NCBI GenBank assembly: GCA_029891345.1
Contig: CM056994.1
Coordinates: forward strand, 61,907,251-61,971,250
Direction: 5' to 3'
Source of the DNA: Dryococelus australis
Lineage: Eukaryota > Arthropoda > Insecta > Phasmatodea > Phasmatidae
DNA length: 64,000 bases
The position numbers and the translations under genes were made by a program. The notes below the pieces were generated by a model. That model had not been told where the DNA came from, made no database searches, and saw nothing but the letters and a program-made list of their open reading frames with translations. Positions 50,310 through 61,185 of the stretch are shown here, one piece after another (position 1 is the first letter of the stretch; each line of letters begins with the position of its first letter).

Positions 50310-50769
50310 GGAACAGTGAAATGGAATTAAGCACAGTACACTTTAAAATGTTCTGCCGAAATTTTACGGTTAACTATTTTACTTCATAGTTAACAATGAG
50401 TTAAAAAAACCTTTTATAGTGAAAACAATTACTTATTTTAAATTACAATTAATTTTTCCCCCAAATCCTAACAAATGATCACTACTTTCGCTAGCTCGAA
50501 CCCACAGTCTAGTTGCCTCATGTTTTATTCTACTTTTTTCCACGAAAGAAGCCTTTGTGTAATTGGGACCAACCACTTTTAAATATTTATCGATTCTGTA
50601 TTAGGGGATACTCCGACTCCGGGCATGTACTGAACATATTAGCCTACATGACAACTGAGAACACAGGCGAACTCTTGTGAAATAGCTTATCTGGTCATTA
50701 AGACTCAAAACCTCCGTAGCTTGGTAAATATTGCCCATGTGTCCGCAAATACCGGATGTGTCAAATTAA

Positions 50770-51300
50770 TGTTCACATACATTCTTTATAGCGACCTGCT
50801 CCGGTCTCGCTCGGATGCGATTTACAAATATGGCGTTGTTTAGGTTTACGGCAAATATGTATACACTACATGCTTAAGGTAACTAACATAGGATTAATAC
50901 TGTGTTGTTCAAAAATTCTTCGTACTTGAACCCCTATTTTTAAAAAGACAAAAATGGTTACTGTGGGTCATCCTTAAAAGATACACATATGCTGCCGTGG
51001 ACTTTTTCGTAGACCTTTTTGAGATCTACAATTTGGTAGTACATTAATTTGGTGTCTCTGGTATGGTTTAGTCAGCATAAGCTATGTAAGCTCCTGAAAA
51101 GCTACTCTTTCCGACTTGATTATAAAACGTCGACATTTCTCTACTATTCTTACATTAACTATTAGTATATTATACACCTAAACCTTCCTTAAGAAATTCT
51201 CTAAATGATGGCCAAAACCGCGTCAAAATCCATCAAGTAGTTTAGAAGTCATCCGAATACACAGAAAAACACGGCCGGGCGACTTTGTTTTATACTATGA
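50770..51300 (+). repeat. unclassified insect-type dispersed repeat
   Basis: It starts near TATAGCGACCTGCTCCGGTC and ends with AAAACCGCGTCAAAATCCAT and GGCCGGGCGACTTTGTTTTA just before an ATACTATGAATAG tail. Sequences with this start and finish recur in many insect genomes and I recognise the pattern, but I cannot assign a class with confidence. It contains no coding frame. Confidence 0.45.
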
Positions 51301-51631
51301 ATAGATAACAGAAAACTATTAAAACCAGACTTGGTACTGCGTATATTAGAAACTTTATGGACAACATTTTGCGTGTACGAACGCATGTAGCCGTTCTGCT
51401 GTTGTCAGTTCTTTTTTCAGTCATGAGCGGCAGCACTATTAACAGTAAAGGAAATTGCGACGGTGGCAAGGTTTCCTTTTAAACAACGTAGTTGATTTTT
51501 AAGTGTTATTGGAAATGTGAGAACATAATTCAGGTAACGAGACGATAGAGGGCAGAATTAGATACTGCGCCACCATCATATGTAACAATGACAAGATGAC
51601 GTGACAAGTCTGAGAGGGATGGAACTGAGGT

Positions 51632-51715
51632 TAAAGGCTGTTCATGGTAGAGTGAGCACGTTTGAAATCAACCTTTGAAAAATGTCACCTGGAGTGATTT
51701 CTGGGAACGATGGCA
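51632..51715 (+). mobile_element. MITE left end, family 1 long subfamily
   Basis: AAGGCTGTTCATGGTAGAGT is followed by TCAACCTTTGAAAAATGTCA, matching the left end and adjacent interior of the copy at 8,056. It is cut off before a right end appears, at a tRNA-like SINE piece. Confidence 0.7.
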
Positions 51716-51729
51716 AAAAGAAATCAGGA

Positions 51730-51790
51730 TGGCCATACCGGGAAACGAACCCGTCGTGTACACCACCAGCTCTTGGGTTTAAATCCGGGG
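51730..51790 (-). mobile_element. tRNA-like SINE piece
   Basis: On the minus strand, AGCTGGTGGTGTACACGAC is followed by GGGTTCGTTTCCCGG, resembling A and B boxes of a tRNA-derived SINE head. A second GGTTTAAATCC sits on the plus strand. It is short and has no body. Confidence 0.4.
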
Positions 51791-51799
51791 TAAGCCATA

Positions 51800-53244
51800 C
51801 ATGTGAGTGCGTTTTATATGTAAATTTAGATTGGATTCAGTTGCGAACATCCTCAATGATACTTCCAAAATAAATACACGAGCATTAATAAGCTCAATAA
51901 AACTAACTAAATGCAGTATTAAACAAAATGCATTACCTTCTGAGAACGGTTAAAAAAGAATTTTAGCACATTGTTTTTTTTTCTAATGATGAAATGGTTA
52001 TTAAATTTTTGTCAACAATGTGTAAAGTTTCGTTGTAAATTCATTTCTTGATATCTCACCCTATCGCTAAATTAGCATGCGTTTTACTACCAGGTTTATT
52101 GACTGTTTCAAGAACATGATTACAATTAAATTTATAACCTATTAATGTTTTCTAAGAGTTGAGTTACTGTCGGTAAGATATGTGCAATCGACATTAAAGT
52201 GTAACATAAAGCATTCGGTATAAATGCACAGTATTGTCCTCGAGCTCGTGTCTCAGTGAGTTATCATAAACCCCGTCCCACTTGGTCATCGTGTTTCGCG
52301 AACTTCGGTAACAAAGTTCTACAGCATGCGTTATGTGGGAGGCATTGACAATACAAATATTTTGAAATAGTTACCTAGGAAAAAAACGTGGAGAACAAAG
52401 ACAGCTGCTGACAGTGGTGGAATTTTGACTACGAAGCGCAATTCCTTTAATCTTATCACCGTGCGACAGCGGCGCCAGTCAGATTAAATTCACAAGTATG
52501 ATTGATAAGAGAGAAAATTACTTCGTGAACGAAACGCTCTAGGCTGCTCATGGAATTATAAAACACCTCAGAAAGACTGAATTCCAATTATAAACGCTTA
52601 CCATGGTTATGAGGAAGACTGGTGAGATCATAATTTTCCCTCCTCTTGGGATCTTTCATTCAGATATATAGTTCAGCCGGTGCGTTCGTCAGAATTAATT
52701 TTCACTTTCACTAGTTGTGTGCTTATACTGAAACAGTTATTGAAGATATAAAAATTGAAAAAGCTACTGATTGACGTACTTAAGTGGAACCCCGTGAAAC
52801 ATGTGTGTGATAAAACGAGCTCTTTCTTCCTCCTCAACCGTCACTTTTTCTTATTAACGCAAACAGTTTAGAGCAATCGTGTACAAGCAGAATGCTTTTA
52901 TGACTATCAATCGTCAGTAATAACAGATAATAGGAACAGCGAATTCATTGCACAATAGACATACTAGTGCATTCGAGGAAATTGTGTAAAGTATAAATAA
53001 AATATGTTAAGGCGATTTTACGCCGGCACAACATTATTGGTAACTTTAATGGCAACATTGGTTGGCAACATTCTCATGAATATTGACAATATAATTCTTC
53101 AACACACGGTGTTTGCACCAAACCAACATTGTTGCCGTAACTTTATTACGTCCAGTATCCCGAGAGAGGAAGATGTGTGCTACTTACAGCCGCAGCAAAT
53201 GTAATTTTTAGTGCGTGTCAGTGTAGACGTCGTCTTTCTACATG
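51800..53244. other. unassigned AT-rich DNA
   Basis: Nothing recognisable. Confidence 0.5.
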
Positions 53245-54149
53245 TATACATGGTGAGTCTTAAGCTCTGCGACAAACGGCGAGAGGACGTTCCTTGCAAA
53301 ATTTCAGTTAGAAAATGTCTGACAACGAACGCCAGGAAACCACTCCCAAGGGCAGGAAACCATTGTGAAGATGGAGTTGCAAATATGAACTTTGTTTAAT
53401 TACACTGAAACCATGTGGCATTAAGAGATGAATTTCTGTAGGCAGGCCAAACAATTCAGTCACTGTAACATGTAAGTACCTGTGTTGACCTACCGCATAC
53501 CCTACAAAGTAAAATGGGGGTTACCACCTCAGTGAAAAAGGGTCGTCATACATCGTTACGTAAATTATGATCACGGCCTATGAATTATCATTTCAAGACT
53601 TGAAAACCAATCCTCTTGATAAGAAAACCTCCGACGAATGGTTTGAGAGAAAACAGACCTCCAAGATATTAATTACCACATAATGCTTATGGGGCATTCA
53701 ATATCTTGGAGGTATGTTTTCTCGCAAACCATTAGTCGGAGGTTTTCTTACCAAGAGGACATTTTTTTACGTATTGCAATGTTAATTCATAGGCCGTCAT
53801 CATAATTTATGTAACGATGTATGAAGACACTTTTTTCACTATTTGAAGGGTTGGCAACCCCCATTTTACTATGTAGGGTATGCGGTATGTCAACATGGGT
53901 ACTTGCATGTTACAGTGACTGAATTGTTTGGCATGCCTACAGAAATTCATCCCTTATTATCACATGGTTTCAATGTAATTAAATAAAGTTCATAATTGCA
54001 ACTCCATCTTCACAAGGGTTTCCTGCCCTTAGGGAGTGGTTTCCTGGCGTTTGTTGTAAAACATTTTCTAACTGAAATTTTGCAAGGAATGTCTTCTCGG
54101 TGTTTGTCGCAGAGCTGATGATACAGAGCTGGTGACTCATCCTGTATAT
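53245..54149. mobile_element. foldback element, 430-450-bp inverted arms
   Basis: The left arm (53,245-53,670) and right arm (53,700-54,149) are inverted copies of each other along nearly their whole length, roughly 85-90% identical by eye, around a 29-bp loop. The outer ends are TATACATGGTGAGTC and the complement of TATACAGGATGAGTC. The right arm has about 20 extra bases near its outer end. Open frames in the two arms are mirror translations, not genes. The structure fits a foldback MITE. The TA-type ends suggest a Tc1/mariner-like mover, but no transposase is present. Confidence 0.85.
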
Positions 54150-54239
54150 AATATGGATGTTGACCAAATGTGCTACCACACAAAAACTAAAATTCTCTTT
54201 CAGTTCGGGTGACTTTGTGTCTAATCGTAACTCATCTAT

Positions 54240-54745
54240 TCACAGTACAAGAACGAGGCGCATCATTTGAGCAACAGCTGTGCATTCCTCCATCTGCATG
54301 TCCAGTCAAGTTCTGACCTGTTGCAGACTTGTCGCTGCTGGTCGTCATAAAGTTTCGTCAGCTTGCACAGCGAAGGACAGCCGTACTCGAATTGTATGTC
54401 GATGATTTCAACTTCGCTTTTGCACAAGTCGCTCAACCATTTTTTCTGCCCGGGCCCTGCCACCTACACCGGTCCTTGCAGATACTGCATCAACAAGTCG
54501 TGCAGCCAGTTGCCCACTTGATGATACGTAATCTTGCCTTCATCCACTCCAGTCAGAGGTAGTGCTTGGTCAACCAGTCGTTCGTCTTCTTGCTTTTCTC
54601 GTCCAACAATTTTTACGAATTAGTGTGGGGAGAGCCGAAAGGAGTGTGTGCGAGTCTTGCAGTCGTCGTTATAGGTCACTGCGATATCCTTGAGCACATA
54701 GCCACTCTGGGTCTGGAAGCCTTGCAGATCACAGTACATCCTGAT
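54240..54745 (-). pseudogene. Polinton accessory protein remnant
   Basis: One frame begins with MYCDLQGFQTQSGYVLKD (start about 54,736); a second piece carries GCPSLCKLTKLYDD (about 54,330-54,375). Both match a small protein that recurs beside the capsid gene in arthropod Polintons ('D-V-Q-G-F ... F-V-K-E', later 'K-G-x-x-K-K-x-W-L' and 'GCPSL'). Its function is not established; I do not assign one. The copy is broken. Confidence 0.65.
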
Positions 54746-54839
54746 ACAAAATGAGGTGAGAAGCAGTGATCATCCTGTTTATATATCTTAGCTCACCACG
54801 TTCACCAGCCCCGAAAAGCAGTCGTAGCTCACTACTCTG

Positions 54840-55840
54840 TCGTGAAAAATTAAACAGTAGTGTTCGCAGGCATGTTTCCCTTGGAAATAATTTCTATATG
54901 ACAATCCACCATGCCATTTTGAACTCGCTCGGTTTGTTGGTATGTGTCGAAGACCAGAAATGGCACTGTTTCACTTAGTATTTCTGGGCTCCCAATGGAG
55001 TAGGATTCACACCTGTAGTAGGAGGCTTGAAACTGAGTATACAGATAATATGGCGAAGTAAATCCTTCTTGGTCGAAGGAGGTGTTCAAATCCACGTACT
55101 GATATCATATGCTATTCAAAAAATATTTTTATGTTCTAGACATTGCAATGGTCAGGTCCATTTGTCTGCCGAGATGTTGTGTTGCTTGTTCATTTGAAAT
55201 GCCAGTACGACATATAAGTGTTTTTTCGTGCTTGAAGACGTCTTCATGACCCAGTGGTTTCGCGTGGCAGATGACAAGACCGGGCAAGTAACTAAACTCC
55301 AGCTCCTGAAGGTTATGTCGATGATTTTTTCTTTCTTGACATAGTTCAGTAGCCTCATGCATTCACAGGGGCTTTGAGTCATGTGGGGAACAAACCTCTC
55401 CATTTTGGTCAGGGTTACAATGATGGGCTGCAGGTTTTGTCTGACTTCCAACACTACATCGAGATGCAAGGTTGCTAGCATTATCACCAGTTCTTGCTTG
55501 GCTCCTATTATTATCTTCCTATAATCTTTGGCGAAACCCAGTAACATCGATAGTGGCATGCTCATCTCGAACTTGCCTTCTGCGAAGATGGGAAATTTGT
55601 AGCCATCTTCATTCCCCAGTCTGCTATTTTTACCATGTCGAGATTGTTAGGCATGAGTGAGAGGTAGATTTTTTTATGGTGATGGTTATGCCTGCATCCT
55701 GCATTTCGTCAATAGTAACACCATTCAGTTTGTATATTACATGCTCGAAAACAAATGTTGCGAACGAATGTGGTAGTCGCGAGATGTGCCCATCCTCTTT
55801 CGTGAGCATACCTCGGATGCACAGGAATGATTGCAAAGGC
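54840..55840 (-). pseudogene. Polinton major capsid protein remnant (double jelly-roll)
   Basis: Minus-strand translation gives an N-terminal stretch YKLNGVTIDEMQDAGITITI (about 55,665-55,735), a middle part with MLLGFAKDYRKIIIGAKQEL and MTQSPCECMRLLNYVKKEK, and a C-terminal part with VPFLVFDTYQQTERVQNG and NMPANTT (about 54,850-54,960). The order and spacing match the major capsid protein of arthropod Polintons, which builds an icosahedral shell. It is broken. A tRNA-like sequence lies just upstream (about 55,860-55,940). Confidence 0.8.
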
Positions 55841-55859
55841 AGGGTGTAAATATCTCACA

Positions 55860-55940
55860 CTGCATTGGGATTCGAACCTCTCGCCCGAGGGCGTAGGGAC
55901 CTGTCAGATATGGCTGGTAGCAATGCAACTCAAACTTGTC
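55860..55940 (-). other. tRNA-like sequence with B box
   Basis: The minus strand has a textbook B box (GGTTCGAATCC) with short complementary ends (GCATTGC / CAATGC) about 65 bases apart. The T-stem does not pair well and no good anticodon arm forms, so it is more likely a decayed tRNA-derived repeat than a working tRNA. Confidence 0.4.
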
Positions 55941-56036
55941 GATTCTGTCGTCGAATTATGCCCACTGGGTCACATTCAGTATGTTCTCATCTTCCATGTC
56001 TATTCACTTTAAACCCTAGGTTACATAGAAACTGCT

Positions 56037-56110
56037 TGTTGACACGTGTTAGCACATTGGTTTCTCGAGCTCTACTGGTCCTGGGTTTGGTGCTTCCTAT
56101 AAATTCAAAC
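56037..56110 (+). mobile_element. possible tRNA-derived SINE head
   Basis: GTGTTAGCACATTGG resembles an A box and CCTGGGTTTGGTGCTTCC a weak B box at tRNA-like spacing. It lies between the capsid and ATPase remnants of the Polinton. Confidence 0.35.
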
Positions 56111-56428
56111 TTGTATTTGGAAAGTAATTTTTTTTTGTTAAAATAACAGCCTAATTATATATTAGAAGAACCAAAGACATAACATTATTTATTATATTTT
56201 GATATAACACAATATTGTGTAGAATTTTTAACAAAAGGATAAATAATATGATTTTCGATAGATAACACAATTTTCAATGAAGACTATTTGCCCCTGATCG
56301 ATTTGTACGTACCCGGAGTGGTCGAAAACTATAAAAGTCAGGTGTCCTTACTTAGTACTATATTTTACCGATATTTGTGAAATTTTGTCTGCATGTTCAT
56401 AAATGGCAAGGGGGATACCCAACACCCA

Positions 56429-56447
56429 CACACACACACACACACAC
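56429..56447. repeat. CA microsatellite
   Basis: A short CA run. Confidence 0.8.
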
Positions 56448-56689
56448 AAATGCATAAACACAGGAAAGTGATATCAGAAGCCTTCCTTTCCTTCGGAATA
56501 GTAGGCTAAAATATGATAATACTGTTGGGAAACATTCTTTATCTTGGATAAATAATAATTATAGAGAATAATTTATAATGAACTGATTTGAAATTGCAAG
56601 TCCTGGAATAAAAAACACTTGGAAACCATTTTTTTTTTAATCGCCCAGATAAAAGAGTAAGGGCATATCGACGATCCTTCTTCCAGATT

Positions 56690-57075
56690 TGAGCTTTCTT
56701 GTATGATCCGTCACATGCCACTACACTACGAGCTGATATATACCCAACCTTTATACGTTTTCGATTCAGTATCATGGAGATAATCAAGCAAGATGTTAGT
56801 TTTCCCATCCACATCATCGAGGAGGATGTCGAAATCTCACACTATGCACATCACAGCACACTGTTTCTCAATACCATGAGAGGATTGATTTGCAGACACT
56901 AGGTTGTGGCAAGATGTGTGTGCTGTTGAGTTTACTGGAGGAACCGAATGGTCTTCGATTCGAGAATGAGTATCTGTATTCCAAATCGATCCAGCAACCG
57001 AAATACCAACGTCTAGCAAGAGTAGTAAAGGCTGCGGAAGGCCTACATTATTCCTTTTACAGCGATAATCATTAA
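56690..57075 (+). pseudogene. Polinton packaging ATPase remnant (FtsK/HerA type)
   Basis: One frame has FPIHIIEEDVEISHYAHHST and ends at the approach to the P-loop. The next piece has CVLLSLLEEPNGLRFENEYL and YSKSIQQPKYQRL, matching the segment just after Walker A in Polinton DNA-packaging ATPases ('GCGKTN.LL.LL..PNGL.F.N.Y..SKSL.QPKY'). The enzyme would pump DNA into capsids. Only the N-terminal part is present. It is broken. Confidence 0.8.
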
Positions 57076-57099
57076 TTTTACCACTCGCATGAAGCCCGA

Positions 57100-57420
57100 A
57101 GATGTCGAGGACAACTCCTTGCTTCGAACTGTGTATGATATTCCGACAAGGAAGGACCTGCGCAAGTTTAAAGCCAAGATCGGTGACTAGGTGCGCATCT
57201 CCAAACAGCATGCATTTTCCACAAGGCTTATCGACACAACTGGTCTGCAGAATTGTACAAGGTGGTTTGCATACGACATTGGTACCCAGGCATGTGTTAC
57301 CTAGAGGATCTAGGTGGCGAACCCATCATCGGAGGCTTTTACGCAAAGGAGATCCAGCCTACAAAGTTTCCCGATGTTTATTTAGTGAAAAAAGTGCTGA
57401 ATCGGTGTGATGATGTGACT
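57100..57420 (+). pseudogene. Polinton integrase C-terminal domain remnant
   Basis: The text includes RTVYDIPTRKDLRKFKAKIG-like sequence and YLEDLGGEPIIGGFYAKEIQ followed by FPDVYLVKKVL. It matches the SH3/chromo-like tail of Polinton integrases ('Y.L.D..G..I.GGFY..ELQ....PDVYLVEKVL'). It lies left of the integrase core on the same strand, not the expected order. It is broken. Confidence 0.75.
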
Positions 57421-57479
57421 CGGACACTCACAGCATGACGATTCCTGGGGCGATGAGAAACACATTCTAAAATAGAAAC

Positions 57480-58040
57480 TACGACATTTTGAAGTAATGT
57501 TAAGTACATGCACTTTTTAAAAACTAAAAACATGTTTTACCTTAATCAATATTCATATTATTCTTGCCTGTCTTTATATGCAGTATTATGGGATTGGAGA
57601 TAGTTAGCTCTGTGAACAAAAGCTAACACAACTCTTCCTGTGCATGCTGACTTAGTCTATCTGACACACAGCAGGCATGAGAAAATGGCATGGAAGCACG
57701 TGTGCCATTTTGATGCTGTGCATATGTAGACCTTATGGTCATCTGGCACATTGAAGGTTGGAAAAAAAAGTTGAAAGCATATGTGCATGAATGTGTGCAA
57801 TTACCTGATACCATGCAGGTGCAGACCTCATGGTTATCTGACACCCATGTATAGGAAAGTAACATCTTGTGGGTGGAAACTAAAACTCATGTTATTTTGA
57901 AAGTGTTCAATTATGTAATTATACATATGTGCTTCTAACATTGTTATTCCATTTGTTTTAAATAACCTATGATTAAATATTTTCTGATCATTGTGTTTGA
58001 GTTAGTCATATGTATAGGTACCAGCAACCAATACTTTAAA
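57480..58040. other. spacer within the Polinton segment
   Basis: AT-rich with no recognisable part. Two related stretches containing CTCATGGTTATCTGACAC / CTTATGGTCATCTGGCAC lie about 100 bp apart (57,720-57,850), a weak direct repeat. Confidence 0.4.
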
Positions 58041-58079
58041 ACAGTCATTGTGAAATGAACATGAGAGCATGGACCAAAG

Positions 58080-58420
58080 GTGGGTACCCTGATCTGGCAC
58101 TACATTGCATCCTACTCTGATTGGAACAGCGACAAGATGTACGGCTTGCGACATCACAATGAAAAATGGTTTCTTGGAAACAAGGAAGTGATTTTTTGTT
58201 CAGAAGATGTGATGCAGATCGGCAAGTGCAAGGTGAAAATAATGCATGGTCTGTGCGAACTTTTGTTTCATAGGTATCCTGGACATTACACCGAATTGGA
58301 TTTGTGCAAAGACCATGACCTGCTACAGTCCAATCATGCTCATTATGTGAACGATAACCATGATTGGCCAAAACTATTGGATCAGGTCTGCTGCTGTAGA
58401 AGATCGATGCCAAACGCAAG
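58080..58420 (+). pseudogene. Polinton-associated protein remnant
   Basis: A 114-codon frame contains DKMYGLRHHNEKWFLGNKEV, IGKCKVKIMHGLCELLFHRY and LLQSNHAHYVND. It matches a protein family common in arthropod Polintons ('YGLR...G..FLG...V.......I...Y..T.GL.ELLF...P..YT..DL..Y..IL..TNAH'), which I believe is the DUF8207 group. The function is unknown. It may be one end of a longer frame. Confidence 0.65.
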
Positions 58421-58429
58421 ATAGGCTAT

Positions 58430-58998
58430 GTCTTTTGGGACAATTTGAACGAACTCATCGATAGACTATGGCTACTGGTCGCTTCACAGTCTGCGGGCAA
58501 CCAGTCGCACACCAACGAGATTATATCCATCATCGAAGAACTCATCGAAGCTGGCTATGTCGTGAGATGATGAAATACTCATTTTCTGGGGAATTGCACA
58601 GGTCGGCCAGAAGGAATTATCCTCGGAGAAAGTGCATTATGAAATGGTTGCAGGATACTTTCCAATCCGACCTGATCGAAATCCAAGACTACGTTTGTAT
58701 TAATAAAGGCCACTGCTACATTTTGACCATAATAGACACGTTTTCCAAGTATGCTTGGGCCAGACCATTTAAGTCGAAGAATGCATGTGATATCACCGAG
58801 GCCATGGTAGATGTGTTGAGAGGTCACATACCGAAAACTCTCCACACTGATGATGGTAAAGAGTATTTTAATGCTACCTACCATGCACTGAAGAAAAGGT
58901 ATGGTGTAAATCACTATTCCACATACTCTGAACTCAAGTCTAGCATTGCCGAGCATTTTCACCGGACTCTGAAAGCCAAATTGTGGATACATATTTAA
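58430..58998 (+). pseudogene. Polinton integrase core remnant
   Basis: The longest frame (from 58,468) contains HCYILTIIDTFSKYAWARPF, PKTLHTDDGKEYFNATYHAL and SIAEHFHRTLKAKLW, the D-D-E core of the retrovirus-like integrase of Polintons. An N-terminal stretch with SAGNQSHTNEIISIIEELIE lies at about 58,490-58,560. The enzyme joined element ends to host DNA. It is broken. Confidence 0.85.
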
Positions 58999-61185
58999 AT
59001 TTGGGTGATATTTTTTATCTTGGAAATCATTCAACCGATTTAAACCGAATTTTGTATGATGAAAGCACAAGTTGTATGCATTGAAATCACATGTAAGTAT
59101 TGTTGTAGGTCTCATACTTTGAAATATAGCATCACATGAAAAATATTGTAGTTACATTATATCTCGAAATCTACTCTACCAAATTTTGCCAGATTTGGCA
59201 CGTATGCAGAACTATGACAGGGCAAGTAAACTAAAATAATTAAACTTAAACAAGTACTAATTTTCAAAATGGCGACCATATAAGTATTTTAGGTTTATTT
59301 GTCATAACTAGCATACCATTTAAGCAATTTCAACCAAATTCTGTATACTGACAGTACCTATCACAAGCAGCATAAATACTATTTTTGTTAGTCATTTTGT
59401 AAGGTAGCATTGGTGCAAATAAATTTTAGTGAAATCCTGAAATGTCTAGATGGTAGGTACGTGTCGACGTCTTATTGAATGCAATATCATTCGAGATGAA
59501 ACCAGATGCATGTGAAACAGTACAAAAGAAAATTAAATACATGAGTGACTTACCCGGGATTTGAATTCAGAAGAACTTCTAAAATTTATTTAGCATGCAA
59601 TTAACTGCATTATGGAGGAGGGATTCGGAGCATCAAGTTCGGATCTAATCAGTCTACTTTGGTGGAAATTAGTTGAATTGGCTCAGAAATATAGCAAAAT
59701 GTTCCATTTACTCACCTGACAATATTTTGCAAAAAAAATGGCAAAAGGATTTCATTTAAAAGAAAAATTTCAATTCTTCATATTTTCTCTACATTCTATA
59801 AAACCTGTAACTTTTACAACCACAATTGGTTTAAACTCTGTTATATTTCGCCCCCATTTATATAAGTTACATCTTTAATATTTGTAACAAGATTGTTGAT
59901 TAAATTTTCTGTCAATAACCATAATCCAAATATTTTGTTGGTTGGTTCCATTTTATCATCAAGTAATGTGTTTAAAGAATATTGTTTGGAGTTTGCAGTG
60001 TTTGCTTTTTCAAGTTGTATATATTTTTATATTTGTATATAATTTGTATATATCATTTCCCCTTTTTGTACTGTATATCGATGCCATTCCTCCTTTTTGT
60101 GTTGTACACCAAGTCTTTGACATATTGTAGATAATGGACTATAATTATTATTATAGTGTCTGGTTTTCTATTCCCTTCGAACTGAACCTTTAACTCATTT
60201 TGTACAAATTGATATTACTCTCCCTTTTTGCAGCAAGCTCTTCAAATGTATTCAATTATTGAGAAAAGTGGAGTTAAGAAAAAGAATTAGAAGCCAGTTG
60301 TAAATTGTATATTTTTGGTTCGACACAGCTTACGATAAATAGAATCAAATATGTTCACAATTGCAGTGCCGCCTTCATAATAGCAGTGTCATGTTTTCTG
60401 CATGGAGTCATGAAAATGTACCGCTTTTTCTTACTTGTATTATGTGATATTTTTCTCGCTAGTGTGAATAGAAAAGGAAAGAAGTAACAAGAGTCGTGAG
60501 TAGCACCTAATCAGAGAACAACTGTAAGTACTAACAAAGGGCACACAACCATTCAGAAGTGAAGCAATAACTAGTGAGGAGATAACCACACTTGAAAATT
60601 GTTAACCCCTGGGAGGGGGGGGGCACGAATCCCCTAGTTTATGTTTCATCATTGTGGTTGATTACGCTTAAACTGCAAACAGTTCCTGTGTTTCATCTTC
60701 ATTTGTTTACATGGAGGTTTACAACATGATTTTTTTTAAATCGTGAGGTGTGATTATGGAGTGAGATGAGTGAAATTTGTAGAAATTTTGATTAATCTTG
60801 TTTGTCGTGGTGCTCGAAGCAACTTATGTAAAGGATTAATAAATAGGGGAACTGGTGGGGAGTAGCCAGTCAATTTAGAATATACAGACAAGTTGGTAAG
60901 AAAGAGTAAATACTTATCACGAGATGGCAATTACATTCTGCTGGGGTGACAACAAAAATATGGAACAGACTCGAGCAAGAATACCAAGCGAGGGAGAAGA
61001 GAATGAGCAATAGTCCTTGGTTGGGGTTCGAACATGCAAACCACTTATTACATTATTTCAATCAGTGGAGTTAACATTTCCATTGAGTGACGAAGGGTGG
61101 GGTTTGACATGTGGTGGTTCTGGGAGGAGGTTGCAGAGAAAAGAGGTTACTGTCATTAGATCATCACTCAGAAGCTTAGAAGTGC
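58999..61185. other. unassigned AT-rich DNA with diverged repeats
   Basis: No gene recognised. Three similar stretches with the theme ACCRAATTTTGYATG occur at about 59,030, 59,175 and 59,315, roughly 140 bp apart. A TTAT-rich stretch near 60,130-60,160 could be a LINE tail, but no LINE body precedes it. Confidence 0.4.

Larger units (their letters stand above)
54230..59000. mobile_element. Polinton/Maverick (adintovirus-like) fossil segment
   Basis: A partial Polinton carries, on the minus strand, a small conserved Polinton-type protein (54,240-54,745) and the double-jelly-roll major capsid protein (54,840-55,840). On the plus strand it has the packaging ATPase (56,690-57,075), an integrase C-terminal piece (57,100-57,420), a second accessory protein (58,080-58,420) and the integrase core (58,430-58,998). 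No protein-primed DNA polymerase, protease or terminal inverted repeat was found, so only about a third of a typical 15-20 kb element is here. Integrase parts lie out of the usual order, pointing to rearrangement or two overlapping copies. It is broken, with at least ten breaks, and looks old. Confidence 0.85.

Noticed and set aside
53979-54179. Two similar short proteins (53,211-53,399 plus; 53,979-54,179 minus) suggesting a duplicated gene
   Set aside because: They are the same stretch read from the two arms of the foldback element; the similarity reflects the inverted repeat, not a gene family.
55860-55940. Functional tRNA gene on the minus strand
   Set aside because: The B box is perfect, but the T-stem and anticodon arm do not fold properly, so it is more likely a tRNA-derived repeat.
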